A stretch of 64,000 nt of DNA from Solwaraspora sp. WMMA2056 (GCF_030345095.1 NZ_CP128360.1:5518001-5582000); one strand, 5' to 3'. Counted from the first letter of the stretch, positions 8,299 to 16,781 are shown. Notes: generated by a model from the letters alone, not told the origin. Numbers and translations: made by a program.

Positions 8299-8951
8299 GG
8301 CCGGAGCCGGTAGCCGGCGCCCCGGACGGTCTCCAACCGGTCCCGACCGATCTTGCGGCGCAGGTAGCCGACGTAGACCTCGACCGCGTTGGGGGCGGTG
8401 TCGACGCTGGCGTCCCAGACGTGGTCGAGCAGTTCGATCTTGGAGACCACCTCTCCCGCCCGACGCATCAGGTACTCGAGCAGGGCGTACTCCCGGGCGG
8501 TCAGGGCGATCTCGGCATCGGCCAGGGTGACCCGCCGCCGCGCCGGGTCCAGGCTCAGCTCGCCGACGGTGAGCACCGCCGGCCGCTGTGGGGCACCGCG
8601 CCGCAGCAGCGCCCGCAGCCGGGCCAGCAGGACGACGTACGAGAAGGGTTTCGTCAGGTAGTCGTCGGCACCGCAGTCGAGGCCGTCCGCCTGGTCGTAC
8701 TCGCCGTCCTTCGCGGAAAGGATGAGTACGGGCAGCCAGTTCTCCTCGGCCCGCAGCTGACGCACCACCCGGTAGCCGGACAGCCCCGGCAGCATCACGT
8801 CCAGGATCATCGCGTCGTACCCGCCAGACCTGGCCGATTCCAGCCCGGCCGGGCCGTTCGTCACCACGTCGACCGCGAACCCTTCCTCCTGCAGCCCCCG
8901 CCGCAGGGCATCAGCCAGCCGGACCTCGTCCTCCACCACCAGCACCCGCAC
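8295..8951 (-). CDS. OmpR/PhoB-family response regulator
   Basis: A 218-residue regulator with an N-terminal receiver (acidic pair Glu7-Asp8, phosphoacceptor Asp51 in ILDVMLPG, conserved Lys in TKPF) and a C-terminal winged helix ending in VRGAGYRLRP. It lies directly upstream of its kinase and divergent from a secreted LolA-like gene. A CTCAGC direct repeat with 11-bp period in the divergent gap is the kind of site OmpR-type dimers bind, so autoregulation and control of the divergent gene are likely. Confidence 0.94.
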   Translation of the reverse strand: MRVLVVEDEVRLADALRRGLQEEGFAVDVVTNGPAGLESARSGGYDAMILDVMLPGLSGYRVVRQLRAEENWLPVLILSAKDGEYDQADGLDCGADDYLTKPFSYVVLLARLRALLRRGAPQRPAVLTVGELSLDPARRRVTLADAEIALTAREYALLEYLMRRAGEVVSKIELLDHVWDASVDTAPNAVEVYVGYLRRKIGRDRLETVRGAGYRLRP

Positions 8952-9035
8952 CGGTCCAGGGTGCCATCATGGGTACCCGGCCCGCCGTACCCGGCGGTGT
9001 CCGAGCTGAGCGCGTTCACAGCTTGATCCTCCGCT

Positions 9036-9052
9036 CTCAGCGTCGTCTCAGC
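9036..9052. promoter_or_regulatory. Direct-repeat binding site for OmpR-type regulator
   Basis: CTCAGC occurs twice (9036-9041 and 9047-9052), 11 bp apart, midway between the response-regulator gene and the divergent LolA-like gene. Head-to-tail repeats with about one helical turn of spacing are the standard recognition pattern of OmpR/PhoB regulators. The site is 37 bp from the start of the LolA-like gene. Confidence 0.5.
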
Positions 9053-9089
9053 CCGTCCGGTGCAGCATGGGTCCCAGGAGGTGCCGAAG

Positions 9090-10274
9090 ATGTCGGTATT
9101 CACAACCCGGCCAGCGATGCGCTGGCTGGTGCCCACGGCCGCGGCGGCGGTGCTCATCGGGGGCGGCGCGGCCGTCGGCGCGCTGGCCGCGTCGGCCGAC
9201 CCGGTGCTGCCGCCGCGCAGCGCCGAGCAGCTGCTGGTCGACCTGCAGACGGCCCAGGTGGACGGCATGTCCGGAACGGTCGTGCACCGCGCCGAGCTGG
9301 GGCTACCGGGGGCGTTGAGCCTGCTCGGACAGGCCGGCGGCGCGGGCCTCGGCTCACTGATCGACGGTACGCAGACCGTGCGGGTCTGGTACGCCGGGCC
9401 TGACCAGGCTCGTCTGGCCATGGTGCGGACCCTGGGCGAGACCGACGTGATCCGCAACGGGCGCGACGTGTGGATCTGGTCCAGCCAGGAGAAGCAGGCC
9501 ACCCACTTCGAGCTACCCGAGGAGGCGGCCGAGGTGGACCCCACGACCCTGCCCGAGGCGTACGTCACCCCGCAGGCGGCGGCCGCCGAGGTGCTGGCGG
9601 CGATCGACCCGAGCACCGAGGTCTCGGTGGGCCGGGCGGCGGAGATCGCCGGACGCACGGCGTACGAGCTGGTGCTCGACCCGCGGGACACCGCGTCGCT
9701 GGTCGACGAGATCCGGATCGCGATCGACTCGGTCGAGTACGTGCCACTGCGCCTGGCGGTGTACCCGGTCGGTGCCGAACGGGCGGCGATCGAGACGGCC
9801 TTCACCCAGGTCAGCTTCGACCGACCGGACGCGGAGCAGTTCACCTTCAACCCGCCGCCGGGCACCGAGGTCACCGAGGCGGGCGAGGACCACGCCGACC
9901 GTGACAAGCCGGGGCAGCGACCGGACGGGCTGCCGGGCGGCGACGACGCCGACTCGCAGCTACCGGAGCTCCTCGACTCCTTCGCCGCCGACGACAGCGC
10001 GGTCCGTACGGTCGGCGAGGGCTGGGGCACCGTCGTGGTCGTGGCACCGCCGGCTGAAGTGAGTGCCGAGGCACAGCAGCGGGCCGGTGGGTCGACCGAG
10101 GGGGCCGAGGCGCTGCAGATCCTGGGCGACCTGCCGCAGGTCGACGGGGCGTGGGGCAGCGGCCGGCTGCTGTCCAGCGCGCTGTTCACCGTGCTGCTGA
10201 CCGACGACGGCCGAATCCTGGCCGGCGCGGTGACGCCGGAGCGGCTCTACGAGGTGGCCACCGAGACCCGCTGA
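9090..10274 (+). CDS. Exported LolA-like (DUF2092/sigma-E regulatory type) protein
   Basis: A 394-residue protein with one N-terminal membrane/signal segment (MRWLVPTAAAAVLIGGGAAVGALAASA) and an extracellular domain with the LolA/RseB-like fold pattern: an opening AEQLLVDLQTAQVDGMSGTV and the run VRVWYAGPDQARLAM... VWIWSSQEKQATHFELP. No lipobox is present. The start is set by GGAGGTGCCGAAG just ahead of the ATG. In actinomycetes such proteins are usually beside OmpR-type two-component genes and are their targets, as the layout here suggests. Gram-positive members cannot do lipoprotein transport to an outer membrane, so the role is probably envelope sensing or lipid binding. Confidence 0.75.
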   Translation: MSVFTTRPAMRWLVPTAAAAVLIGGGAAVGALAASADPVLPPRSAEQLLVDLQTAQVDGMSGTVVHRAELGLPGALSLLGQAGGAGLGSLIDGTQTVRVWYAGPDQARLAMVRTLGETDVIRNGRDVWIWSSQEKQATHFELPEEAAEVDPTTLPEAYVTPQAAAAEVLAAIDPSTEVSVGRAAEIAGRTAYELVLDPRDTASLVDEIRIAIDSVEYVPLRLAVYPVGAERAAIETAFTQVSFDRPDAEQFTFNPPPGTEVTEAGEDHADRDKPGQRPDGLPGGDDADSQLPELLDSFAADDSAVRTVGEGWGTVVVVAPPAEVSAEAQQRAGGSTEGAEALQILGDLPQVDGAWGSGRLLSSALFTVLLTDDGRILAGAVTPERLYEVATETR

Positions 10275-10296
10275 CCGGGCGGCACTTGACCGGTCC

Positions 10297-10341
10297 ACTA
10301 CCGGCACCGACACGGGTTCACCCCGGGTCGGTGCCGGTAGT
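10297..10341 (+). terminator. Hairpin terminator after LolA-like gene
   Basis: ACTACCGGCACCGAC (10297-10311) is followed after a 15-nt loop by its exact reverse complement (10327-10341), forming a 15-bp stem 22 nt after the stop codon. No U-tract follows, as is common for terminators in high-GC actinomycetes. Confidence 0.75.
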
Positions 10342-10397
10342 CGTATGCGGAGGCAGGAGGGCGGCGACGGCGAGACGTCGACACCCGGCGGGCCAAC

Positions 10398-10435
10398 TTA
10401 ACCGGTTGCGTAGCTGGAAGACATCGGTCTAATCT
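10398..10435 (+). promoter_or_regulatory. Candidate mannanase promoter with CTTAACCGGTT element
   Basis: TTGCGT (10406-10411), an 18-bp spacer and TAATCT (10430-10435) form a plausible promoter about 100 nt before the mannanase ATG. The -35 box overlaps the self-complementary AACCGGTT inside CTTAACCGGTT. Nearly the same element, the perfect CTTAACCGATTAAG, occurs at 13398-13411 next to the arabinofuranosidase gene. LacI-type sugar repressors bind sites of this form, but no LacI gene is in the window. Confidence 0.4.
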
Positions 10436-10536
10436 GATGCCTGCGCGAAGGGCCGGGTAGTTGCCGACATCATGCTGACCGAGGTCAGCGGTGTCTCACC
10501 GCCCGTGACGACACGGGCCTCTACCCGAGGTAGGTC

Positions 10537-11940
10537 ATGAAGACACGTCTGGGCGTCGCGGCCGCGACGCTACTCGCCCTGGTCGCCTCCATCGTCGTAC
10601 TCGTCCCACCCGCCCACGCCGCCGTCGGCCTGCACATCAGCGGCGGCCGACTCGTCGAGGCGAACGGCTCGCCGCTCGTGCTGCGCGGGGTCAACCACGC
10701 CCACACCTGGTACGCCAGCCAGACGAGCTCCTTCGCCAACATCAAGTCCCTCGGCGCGAACTCCGTCCGGGTCGTGCTGAGCAACGGTCACCGGTGGACC
10801 CGCAACGACGCCACCGACGTCGCGAACGTCATCTCGCTGTGCAAGGCGAACCGGTTGATCTGCGTGCTGGAGGTGCACGACACCACCGGGTACGGCGAGG
10901 AGGGCGCCGCCGCCACCCTGGCCTCCGCCGTCGACTACTGGATCAGCCTGGCCAGCGTGCTGCGCGGCCAGGAGAACTACGTGATCATCAACATCGGTAA
11001 CGAACCGTTCGGCAACAGCGGGTACCAGAACTGGACCAGTCACACCACCAGCGCCGTCCAACGGCTGCGGACCGCCGGCTTCGAGCACACCATCATGGTC
11101 GACGCGCCGAACTGGGGGCAGGACTGGACCTTCACCATGCGCGACAACGCCCAGTCCGTGTGGAGCGCCGACCCGGCCCGCAACCTGCTCTTCTCGATCC
11201 ACATGTACGGCGTCTTCGACACCGCCGCCGAGATCAGCGACTACCTCGGGCGGTTCCGGTCAGCCGGGCTGCCGATCGCGGTCGGCGAGTTCGGACACAA
11301 CCATTCGGACGGCAACCCCGACGAGGACACCATCCTGTCGTACACCCAGCAGCACGGCATCGGCTGGCTCGGCTGGTCGTGGAGCGGCAACAGCGGCGGC
11401 GTCGAGTACCTCGACATGGTCACGAACTTCAACGTCGACGCCCTGACCTCGTGGGGTCAGCGGCTGTTCAACGGCGCGAACGGCATCCGGCAGACCGCGC
11501 GGGAGGCGACCATCTACAGCGGCGCCACCCCGACGACCGCGCCGCCAACGACCGCGCCGCCGACCACCGCACCCCCGACCACCGCACCCCCGACCACCGC
11601 ACCCCCGACCACCGCGCCGCCGACCACTCCACCGCCGGCTGGTGCCTGCTCCGCCACGTACACGATCGTCGGTCAGTGGCAGGGTGGCTTCCAGGGCGAG
11701 GTGCGGGTCACCGCCGGCGGGTCCGGCACCACCGGTTGGCGGGTGGTCTGGACCTACGCCAACGGGCAGACCGTGAACCAGGCCTGGAACGCCACGGTGA
11801 CCCGAAACGGATCCCAGGTGACCGCGACCAACGTCAGCTACAACGGCACCCTGAGCCCCGGACAGAGCACGACGTTCGGCTTCATCGGCAGCTGGACCGG
11901 CACCAACAGCATCCCGCCAGTGGCCTGCAACGCCCTGTAG
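10537..11940 (+). CDS. manA: Secreted beta-mannanase, GH5 with C-terminal CBM2
   Basis: A 467-residue extracellular enzyme that cleaves beta-1,4-mannan. Residues 1-28 are a signal peptide ending PPAHA, followed by the mature start VGLHISGGRLVEANG. The GH5 domain (30-325) carries the acid/base Glu156 in NIGNEPF and nucleophile Glu251 in GEFGHNHSDGN. These segments, VHDTTGYGEE and DAPNWGQDW are those of actinomycete GH5_8 mannanases rather than cellulases. A TTAPP-repeat linker (330-368) leads to a family 2 cellulose-binding module (370-467) with its conserved Cys pair. The CBM2 would hold the enzyme on cellulose while it removes mannan. A double hairpin follows the gene. Confidence 0.92.
   Translation: MKTRLGVAAATLLALVASIVVLVPPAHAAVGLHISGGRLVEANGSPLVLRGVNHAHTWYASQTSSFANIKSLGANSVRVVLSNGHRWTRNDATDVANVISLCKANRLICVLEVHDTTGYGEEGAAATLASAVDYWISLASVLRGQENYVIINIGNEPFGNSGYQNWTSHTTSAVQRLRTAGFEHTIMVDAPNWGQDWTFTMRDNAQSVWSADPARNLLFSIHMYGVFDTAAEISDYLGRFRSAGLPIAVGEFGHNHSDGNPDEDTILSYTQQHGIGWLGWSWSGNSGGVEYLDMVTNFNVDALTSWGQRLFNGANGIRQTAREATIYSGATPTTAPPTTAPPTTAPPTTAPPTTAPPTTAPPTTPPPAGACSATYTIVGQWQGGFQGEVRVTAGGSGTTGWRVVWTYANGQTVNQAWNATVTRNGSQVTATNVSYNGTLSPGQSTTFGFIGSWTGTNSIPPVACNAL
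11524..11640 (+). repeat. Tandem repeats coding for a TTAPP linker
   Basis: About eight copies of a 15-nt unit encode a Thr-Thr-Ala-Pro-Pro linker between the catalytic domain and CBM2 of the mannanase. A shorter version with the same units sits in the LPMO gene at about 44555-44620. The sequence is repetitive enough to recombine or slip. Confidence 0.85.
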
Positions 11941-11956
11941 TCAGCAGGCCGGACAC

Positions 11957-12007
11957 CACACCGAGGGTGTGACCGGTGGCCGGGCGGGTACTCCGTCCGG
12001 CCACCGG
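11957..12007 (+). terminator. Double hairpin after mannanase gene
   Basis: A short hairpin CACACC-GAG-GGTGTG (11957-11971) is followed immediately by an 11-bp perfect stem CCGGTGGCCGG / CCGGCCACCGG (11973-11983 and 11997-12007). The pair starts 16 nt after the mannanase stop codon. Confidence 0.65.
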
Positions 12008-12085
12008 CAGACCGGCGTCGACACAGGTCAGGGCCCGGTTCGCCGGCGGCGACGAGCCGATGATGCTACGACCTGGAGGTGTACG

Positions 12086-12517
12086 GTGAGTGAAGGTCCT
12101 CGTCTGCGTGTCGGCGCCTACGCGGTGATCGTGCGTGACTCGTCGGTGCTGCTGAGCCGGTTGTCCGAAGCGTCCCCGGTGTTCGCCCCCGGGGCGTGGC
12201 ATCTGCCGGGCGGTGGTCTGGACCCGGGTGAGCAACCGGGCGACGCGTTGTCCCGCGAGCTCCAGGAGGAGGCGGGTCTCGACGTCACCGGATCCCGGCT
12301 GATGGACGTGCGCTCGTACTCTGCCCACCGAAACGGCACCGACTGGCACGTGGTCGGCCTGCTGCACGCCGCCGAGGTGGGGCCGGGCGACCCGGTGATC
12401 ACCGAGGTCGGCGGCAGCGCGGACGCGATCCGGTGGGTGCCGATCGAGGAGATCGGCGACCTGGCGCTGTCCCCACCGACGGCGGACGGCCTGCGGATGG
12501 CCGAGCTGATCAGCTGA
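12086..12517 (+). CDS. NUDIX hydrolase
   Basis: A 143-residue protein with a complete Nudix box, GGGLDPGEQPGDALSRELQEE plus AGL (Gx5Ex7REUxEExGU), beginning around residue 43 and following the typical strands LRVGAYAVIVRDSSVLLSRL. It would hydrolyse a nucleoside diphosphate linked to another group; the substrate cannot be deduced. The GTG start sits 6 nt after GGAGG. The gene ends 8 nt inside the convergent DedA gene. Confidence 0.9.
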   Translation: MSEGPRLRVGAYAVIVRDSSVLLSRLSEASPVFAPGAWHLPGGGLDPGEQPGDALSRELQEEAGLDVTGSRLMDVRSYSAHRNGTDWHVVGLLHAAEVGPGDPVITEVGGSADAIRWVPIEEIGDLALSPPTADGLRMAELIS

Positions 12518-13205
12518 GGTCGCAGGGGCGTCCGCCACGGGTGCGCCCCTGCCCCGCTGAGTCGGCGCCGGGCGGGTCGGCGTGGGCGGGGTCGGGCCGG
12601 CACTCGCGGCGCGCCGACCGGATCCGCCAGACCACGAACGCGCCGAGCGCCAGCACCGCGACCACCACCGCGGCGGCCCGCCCCGCCACCCGCTCGATCG
12701 CGGCGTACGAGGTGCCGGCGAGGTAGCCGATGGCCACCGTACCGATCCCCCAGATCAGCGCTCCGGCGACGTTGTAGGCGAAGAACCGCCGGTACGGCAT
12801 CCGTGCCGCCCCGGCCAGCGCCGGCATGACCGCGTGGAAGAACGTGACGAACCGGCCGACGAAGACCGCCATCCCGCCACGCCTGGCGAGCTGGTCCTGG
12901 GCCCGCTGTACCCAGGACTGCCGGCGGCGCAGGAACCGCAGCCGCAGCAACCGGGTGCCGAACACCCGGCCGATCAGGTAGCTGGCGGTGTCGCCGGCGA
13001 TCGCGGCGCTGACGACGACCACGGCGATGCCCGGCAGCGACACGGTGCCCAGGCTGGCGGCCACCCCGCCGAGGATCGCGGCGGTCTCGCCCGGGAAGAC
13101 GAACCCGATGAACAGCGCGTCCTCGGCGAAGACGAGCAGCCAGACCAGCAGGTAGATCAGCTTGTCGTCCATCGACAACAGCTGCTCGAGCCAGTCAGTG
13201 AGCAC
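12510..13205 (-). CDS. DedA-family membrane protein
   Basis: A 231-residue integral membrane protein of the DedA/SNARE-associated type, with 4-6 hydrophobic spans. Diagnostic parts are EDALFIGFVFPGETAAILGG near residue 25, GDTASYLIGR, and FVGRFVTFFHAVMPALAGAARMPYRRF (the F-x-G-R...G motif region). DedA proteins act in phospholipid translocation and membrane-potential homeostasis. The GTG start has GGGGG six bases ahead, but that run lies in a hairpin. An internal ATG (11 codons later) is an alternative start. Confidence 0.88.
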   Translation of the reverse strand: MLTDWLEQLLSMDDKLIYLLVWLLVFAEDALFIGFVFPGETAAILGGVAASLGTVSLPGIAVVVVSAAIAGDTASYLIGRVFGTRLLRLRFLRRRQSWVQRAQDQLARRGGMAVFVGRFVTFFHAVMPALAGAARMPYRRFFAYNVAGALIWGIGTVAIGYLAGTSYAAIERVAGRAAAVVVAVLALGAFVVWRIRSARRECRPDPAHADPPGADSAGQGRTRGGRPCDLS

Positions 13206-13233
13206 AGCAACCCCCGCTCGCGGGGGGCTGCTG
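13205..13233 (-). promoter_or_regulatory. Hairpin covering the DedA ribosome-binding site
   Basis: CCCCCG-CTCG-CGGGGG (13211-13226) with outer CAGCA/TGCTG pairs (13205-13209, 13229-13233) folds into a stem with one small internal loop. On the minus strand the G-run is the only ribosome-site-like sequence ahead of the DedA GTG, so the hairpin would hide it. It may alternatively be a terminator for the arabinofuranosidase transcript. Confidence 0.4.
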
Positions 13234-13397
13234 ACACCGAACCTAGCACCGCCGGGGTGCCAGGAAGGCGCACCCGGCGGAGATCGTCGACCGGCCGGGC
13301 GCCCGTGACGGCCGGCAGGTGCCCGCAGGCGGCGTCACGGGCGTCCTCCCCACCACAGAGAGTCCTCCCCATCACAGTGAGGCGACACCGGCTCGCA

Positions 13398-13411
13398 CTT
13401 AACCGATTAAG
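13398..13411. promoter_or_regulatory. Perfect palindrome CTTAACCGATTAAG
   Basis: Arms CTTAA and TTAAG around a CCGA centre, in the style of LacI-family operators. It lies four bases beyond the arabinofuranosidase stop codon, which is an odd place for an operator of that gene. The related CTTAACCGGTT at the mannanase promoter suggests one sugar regulator recognises both, which is inference. Confidence 0.4.
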
Positions 13412-13415
13412 AAAC

Positions 13416-14945
13416 CTACGCGGTCACATCGACCCTCGTCAAGCGCAGCATCGTCCAGGACACCGGCGGTAGGGCCAGAGCCAACCGGCCCTGGTCGACG
13501 GCGGCACCGGCCACCGTCTGCGGCCGCACCCGGTCCGGCTCCGCCGAGGTGTTACGGGCGTACGGATCGGGGTCGTGCAGCACCACCTGCTCGGCTAGCC
13601 GGTAGCCGGGGAAGGCGCGCAGGTCCATGTCGATCGTCACCGGCTCCCGCTGGCCCCGGTGCACCGCGAAGACCACCAGTTCGTCGGCGTCGTCGTCGTA
13701 GGTGGCGACGACGTCCAGCAGCGGGACGTCACCGTACCGGGCGGTGTCGGTGGTCGGCGCCGACGTGCACTCCACCCGCAGTACGGTGCCCCGGGCGTAC
13801 CGGGCGGTCAACGCGAACGGGTAGAAGATCGTCTGCCGCCAGGCCGGGCCGCCGGGCTCGGCCCGGATCGCGGCGATGGTGTTGACCAGCTGCGCCTGAC
13901 AGGCGACGGTCACCCGGTCGCTGTGCCGCAGCAGCGTGATCAGCGACGATCCGACCACCACCGCGTCGGCGACGGTGTAGTCGTCCTCGCTCAGCGGCGG
14001 CGCCTGCACCCATTCGGTCGGCACCCCGGTGGCGAGGAAGTCGCGCATGTACCAGACGTTCCACTCGTCGAACGAGATGTTGATCCGCTTGCTGCTGCGG
14101 GTCCGGGCCCGGACGTGGTCGCAGGTCGCGACGATGTCGTCGATGAACTGGTCCATGCCCACCGACGAGGCCAGGAGGCTGGCCAGGTCACCGTCGCGCT
14201 CCTCGTGGTAGAGGTGCGCCGAGACGAAGTCGACCTGGTCGTAGGTGTGCTCCAGGACCGTCGCCTCCCAGGCGGCGAAGGTCGGCATGTCCGGCCCGGA
14301 GCTGCCGCAGGCGACCAGTTCCAGCGTCGGGTCGATCATGCGCATCGCCCTGGCCGTCTCGGCGGCACGCCGACCGTACTCGTGCGCGGTCTGATGGCCG
14401 AGCTGCCACGGCCCGTCCATCTCGTTGCCCAGGCACCACATCCGGATGCCGTACGGCGTCTCGCGCCCATGCGACCGGCGCAGGTCCGACAGCCGGGTGC
14501 CGCCCGGATGGTTGGCGTACTCCAGCAGGTCCAACGCCTCGCGGGGCCCACGGGTGCCGAGATTGACCGCGAGCATCGGTTCGATGCCGGCCGCCTGCGC
14601 CCAGGTCATGAACTCGTCGAGGCCGAACGCGTTGGTCTCCACGCTGTGCCAGGCCGGGTCGAGCCGGGTGGGGCGCTGATCGCGCGGCCCGACCCCGTCC
14701 TCCCAGTGGTAGCCGGAGACGAAGTTGCCGCCCGGGTAGCGGACCACGGTGACCCCCTGCTCCCGGACCAGGTCGAGCACGTCCCGGCGCAGCCCGACCG
14801 CGTCCGCGCTGGGATGGTCGGGTTCGTAGAGGCCGCCGTAGACGCAGCGGCCCATGTGTTCGACGAAGGAGCCGAAGGTCCGCCGACTCACCGGGGCGAT
14901 CCGGAACGCCGGATCGATGTGCACCGTCACCGGTCGGTCAGCCAT
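13416..14945 (-). CDS. abfA: alpha-L-arabinofuranosidase, GH51
   Basis: A 509-residue enzyme that removes terminal arabinofuranosyl groups from arabinoxylan and related polymers. The GH51 (beta/alpha)8 domain has the acid/base Glu175 in CLGNEMDGP and the nucleophile Glu294 in ISFDEWNVWY. RTFGSFVEHMGRCVYGGLYEP near residue 22 and YPGGNFVSGYHWEDGVGP near 70 are also family marks. A beta-sandwich C-terminal domain follows. There is no signal peptide, so it works inside the cell on imported oligosaccharides. The ATG with a GGAGGGACGGG site upstream gives the usual N-terminus; an upstream extension of 43 codons looks spurious. Confidence 0.93.
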   Translation of the reverse strand: MADRPVTVHIDPAFRIAPVSRRTFGSFVEHMGRCVYGGLYEPDHPSADAVGLRRDVLDLVREQGVTVVRYPGGNFVSGYHWEDGVGPRDQRPTRLDPAWHSVETNAFGLDEFMTWAQAAGIEPMLAVNLGTRGPREALDLLEYANHPGGTRLSDLRRSHGRETPYGIRMWCLGNEMDGPWQLGHQTAHEYGRRAAETARAMRMIDPTLELVACGSSGPDMPTFAAWEATVLEHTYDQVDFVSAHLYHEERDGDLASLLASSVGMDQFIDDIVATCDHVRARTRSSKRINISFDEWNVWYMRDFLATGVPTEWVQAPPLSEDDYTVADAVVVGSSLITLLRHSDRVTVACQAQLVNTIAAIRAEPGGPAWRQTIFYPFALTARYARGTVLRVECTSAPTTDTARYGDVPLLDVVATYDDDADELVVFAVHRGQREPVTIDMDLRAFPGYRLAEQVVLHDPDPYARNTSAEPDRVRPQTVAGAAVDQGRLALALPPVSWTMLRLTRVDVTA

Positions 14946-15059
14946 CAGCCCGTCCCTCCGTCCGTCGACGCGGAAAGGCCGCGCCACGCCAGCGGGCTGG
15001 TGACGGCGTTCGCGCATCGACGCTTGCGCACGCCGGGTCGGCCCGTTGTCGGACGCTAA

Positions 15060-15075
15060 CATGGGCCGGCCCATG
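15060..15075. promoter_or_regulatory. 16-bp perfect palindrome CATGGGCCGGCCCATG
   Basis: This self-complementary sequence lies 115 bp ahead of the arabinofuranosidase gene and about 70 bp beyond the 3' end of the methyltransferase gene. It could be an operator for the former. No promoter with good spacing is evident beside it. Confidence 0.35.
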
Positions 15076-15160
15076 GCGTCTGCGACCGGTACACGGCGGC
15101 GCGCACGCCGCAGATCGGGCGCGATGATCAGGGTTGACCTAGGTGCCGGCCGGGACCGGG

Positions 15161-15988
15161 TCAGGGTTTGCGGGCGAGCCCACCGACGAAGGTGTAGTAG
15201 GTGTCGGTCTGCTCCGACGGCTCGTCGTCCGGTGCCGGCCGCCAGTCGGGCAGCGCGATGACGCCCGGCTCCAGCAGTTCGAAGTCACCGAAGTACCCGA
15301 CGATCTCGTCGTGGCGACGCCACCGGCCGGTGCCCATCGTCTGGTTGAAGATCTTCTCCACCATCAATGCCTTCTTCGAGGCGTCCGGGTGCGCGTCGCC
15401 GGGGTCGTGGAAGTGCGAGATGGCCAGGTAGCTGCCGGGGCAGACCGCGTCGCGGTAGACCGCGGCCACCGCACCCGGGTCCTCGTCGTCGGCCAGATGA
15501 TGCAGGATGCCCAACATCAGCACCCCGACCGGCTGAGTGAAGTCGATCATCGAGCGTACTTCGGGGTTGTCCAGGATCTGCTCCGGGTGACGGACGTCGG
15601 CCTGGATCACCGTGGTCATTGGGGAGCTGGCCAGCAGTGCCCGCCCGTGCGCCAGCACCATCGGGTCGCTGTCCACGTAGACCACCCGGGCCTGCGGATC
15701 GATCTGGTGGGCGATCTCGTGCACGTTGCCCTGGGTCGGCAGCCCGGACCCGATGTCGAGGAACTGCCGGACGCCGGCCTCGGCCACCATGTGACGGACG
15801 GCCCGGCGCAGGAAACCCCGGTTTGCCCGGGCCGCCAGCGGGCCGTCCGGGGTGATCTGCAGCGCCATCTGGCCGGCCTGGCGGTCGACCGCGAAGTTGT
15901 CCTTGCCGCCGAGCATGTAGTCGTACACGCGGGCGACACTCGGTCGGGTGGTGTCCACCCCGACCGGGGCTCGTTCCTCACTGCTCAC
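15161..15988 (-). CDS. SAM-dependent methyltransferase, DUF574 type
   Basis: A 275-residue protein of the S-adenosylmethionine methyltransferase group (Methyltransf_19/DUF574) that is abundant in actinomycetes. It has the family opening RPSVARVYDYMLGGKDNFAVDR near residue 14, the SAM-binding loop FLDIGSGLPTQGNVHE near 75, and VYVDSDPMVLAHGR for the second acidic ligand. The GTG start follows a GGAGG site; the longer frame upstream adds an unrelated arginine-rich tail. The acceptor substrate is unknown for nearly all members. Confidence 0.9.
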   Translation of the reverse strand: MSSEERAPVGVDTTRPSVARVYDYMLGGKDNFAVDRQAGQMALQITPDGPLAARANRGFLRRAVRHMVAEAGVRQFLDIGSGLPTQGNVHEIAHQIDPQARVVYVDSDPMVLAHGRALLASSPMTTVIQADVRHPEQILDNPEVRSMIDFTQPVGVLMLGILHHLADDEDPGAVAAVYRDAVCPGSYLAISHFHDPGDAHPDASKKALMVEKIFNQTMGTGRWRRHDEIVGYFGDFELLEPGVIALPDWRPAPDDEPSEQTDTYYTFVGGLARKP

Positions 15989-16226
15989 GGCGGGATCCTC
16001 CGAGGGGTGTCGGTCGGGGCGCGACCGGCTGGGAGCGCTGCCGCAGTGGCGTCTAGAGGACGCCGACAATCGCCGACGGCCCGGTCGGCGCGGTCGTCAG
16101 ACCGCCGGCCGCAGCGCGTTCAGCACGAACTGATCCAATGTAGCCAGATTGACACCGCCAGCCACAGTGGCTTCGGCGACAGCGGCGGCACGGTGGGATC
16201 GCCCGCTGCGACCGGACCCGGATGCG

Positions 16227-16733
16227 TCAGCGCGTGACCGGGTAGGGGAAGTGGTCGGCGACTGGGCCACAGTAGAAGCGCTCCGGCGCCAGGAGGGCCA
16301 CCCGGCAGACCTGCGCCGTCACCCGGTCGATGTGGCTGACGCTGGTCGCGTCGCCGAGCGTGAGACCGAAGCGGACCGTGCCGTTGTCCACCCGTACGGC
16401 CTGTTCGTCGAGCACGGTCCGACCGTTGTACGCGGTGAGCCGCAGGTAGCTGTAGTACCCGTCGTCGCCGCACCGCGGATCGACGATCGGGCTCGGCAAC
16501 GGATTGTCGACCAGGGTGCCCTTGACGTCGACCTGGGGATACACCGGCGGGCGAGAGAACCGCCAGGCCAACGCCCCCTCCGCCTGGCCGTACCGGCACC
16601 GGTCGCCGGAGTCGACGGCGAAGGGCTGGGCCTGGGTGGGGTCGGCGGAGGCGGGGGCCGGTACGGCCGCGAGGCCGACGACGGCCAGGGCCACGACGAC
16701 GACGGACCGGTGCAGAAACGGCAGCACACGCAT
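16227..16733 (-). CDS. Secreted protein of unknown function
   Basis: A 168-residue protein with a clear signal peptide (MRVLPFLHRSVVVVALAVVGLAAVPAPASA, cleavage after ASA near residue 30). The mature part has four cysteines (RCRYG, PRCGDD, QVCRVA, FYCGP) in positions suggesting two disulfides. I recognise no catalytic motif. A palindrome lies about 50 nt upstream. Similar small exported proteins are common in actinomycetes. Confidence 0.7.
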   Translation of the reverse strand: MRVLPFLHRSVVVVALAVVGLAAVPAPASADPTQAQPFAVDSGDRCRYGQAEGALAWRFSRPPVYPQVDVKGTLVDNPLPSPIVDPRCGDDGYYSYLRLTAYNGRTVLDEQAVRVDNGTVRFGLTLGDATSVSHIDRVTAQVCRVALLAPERFYCGPVADHFPYPVTR

Positions 16734-16781
16734 GGGAGATCCTCGGCGGAAGTCGGGACGACAGCCTATCGACGATGCCGC

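Noticed and set aside
11524-11640. CRISPR-like or satellite repeat
   Set aside because: The repeats are in frame and encode a Pro/Thr linker between enzyme and CBM2; there are no spacers.
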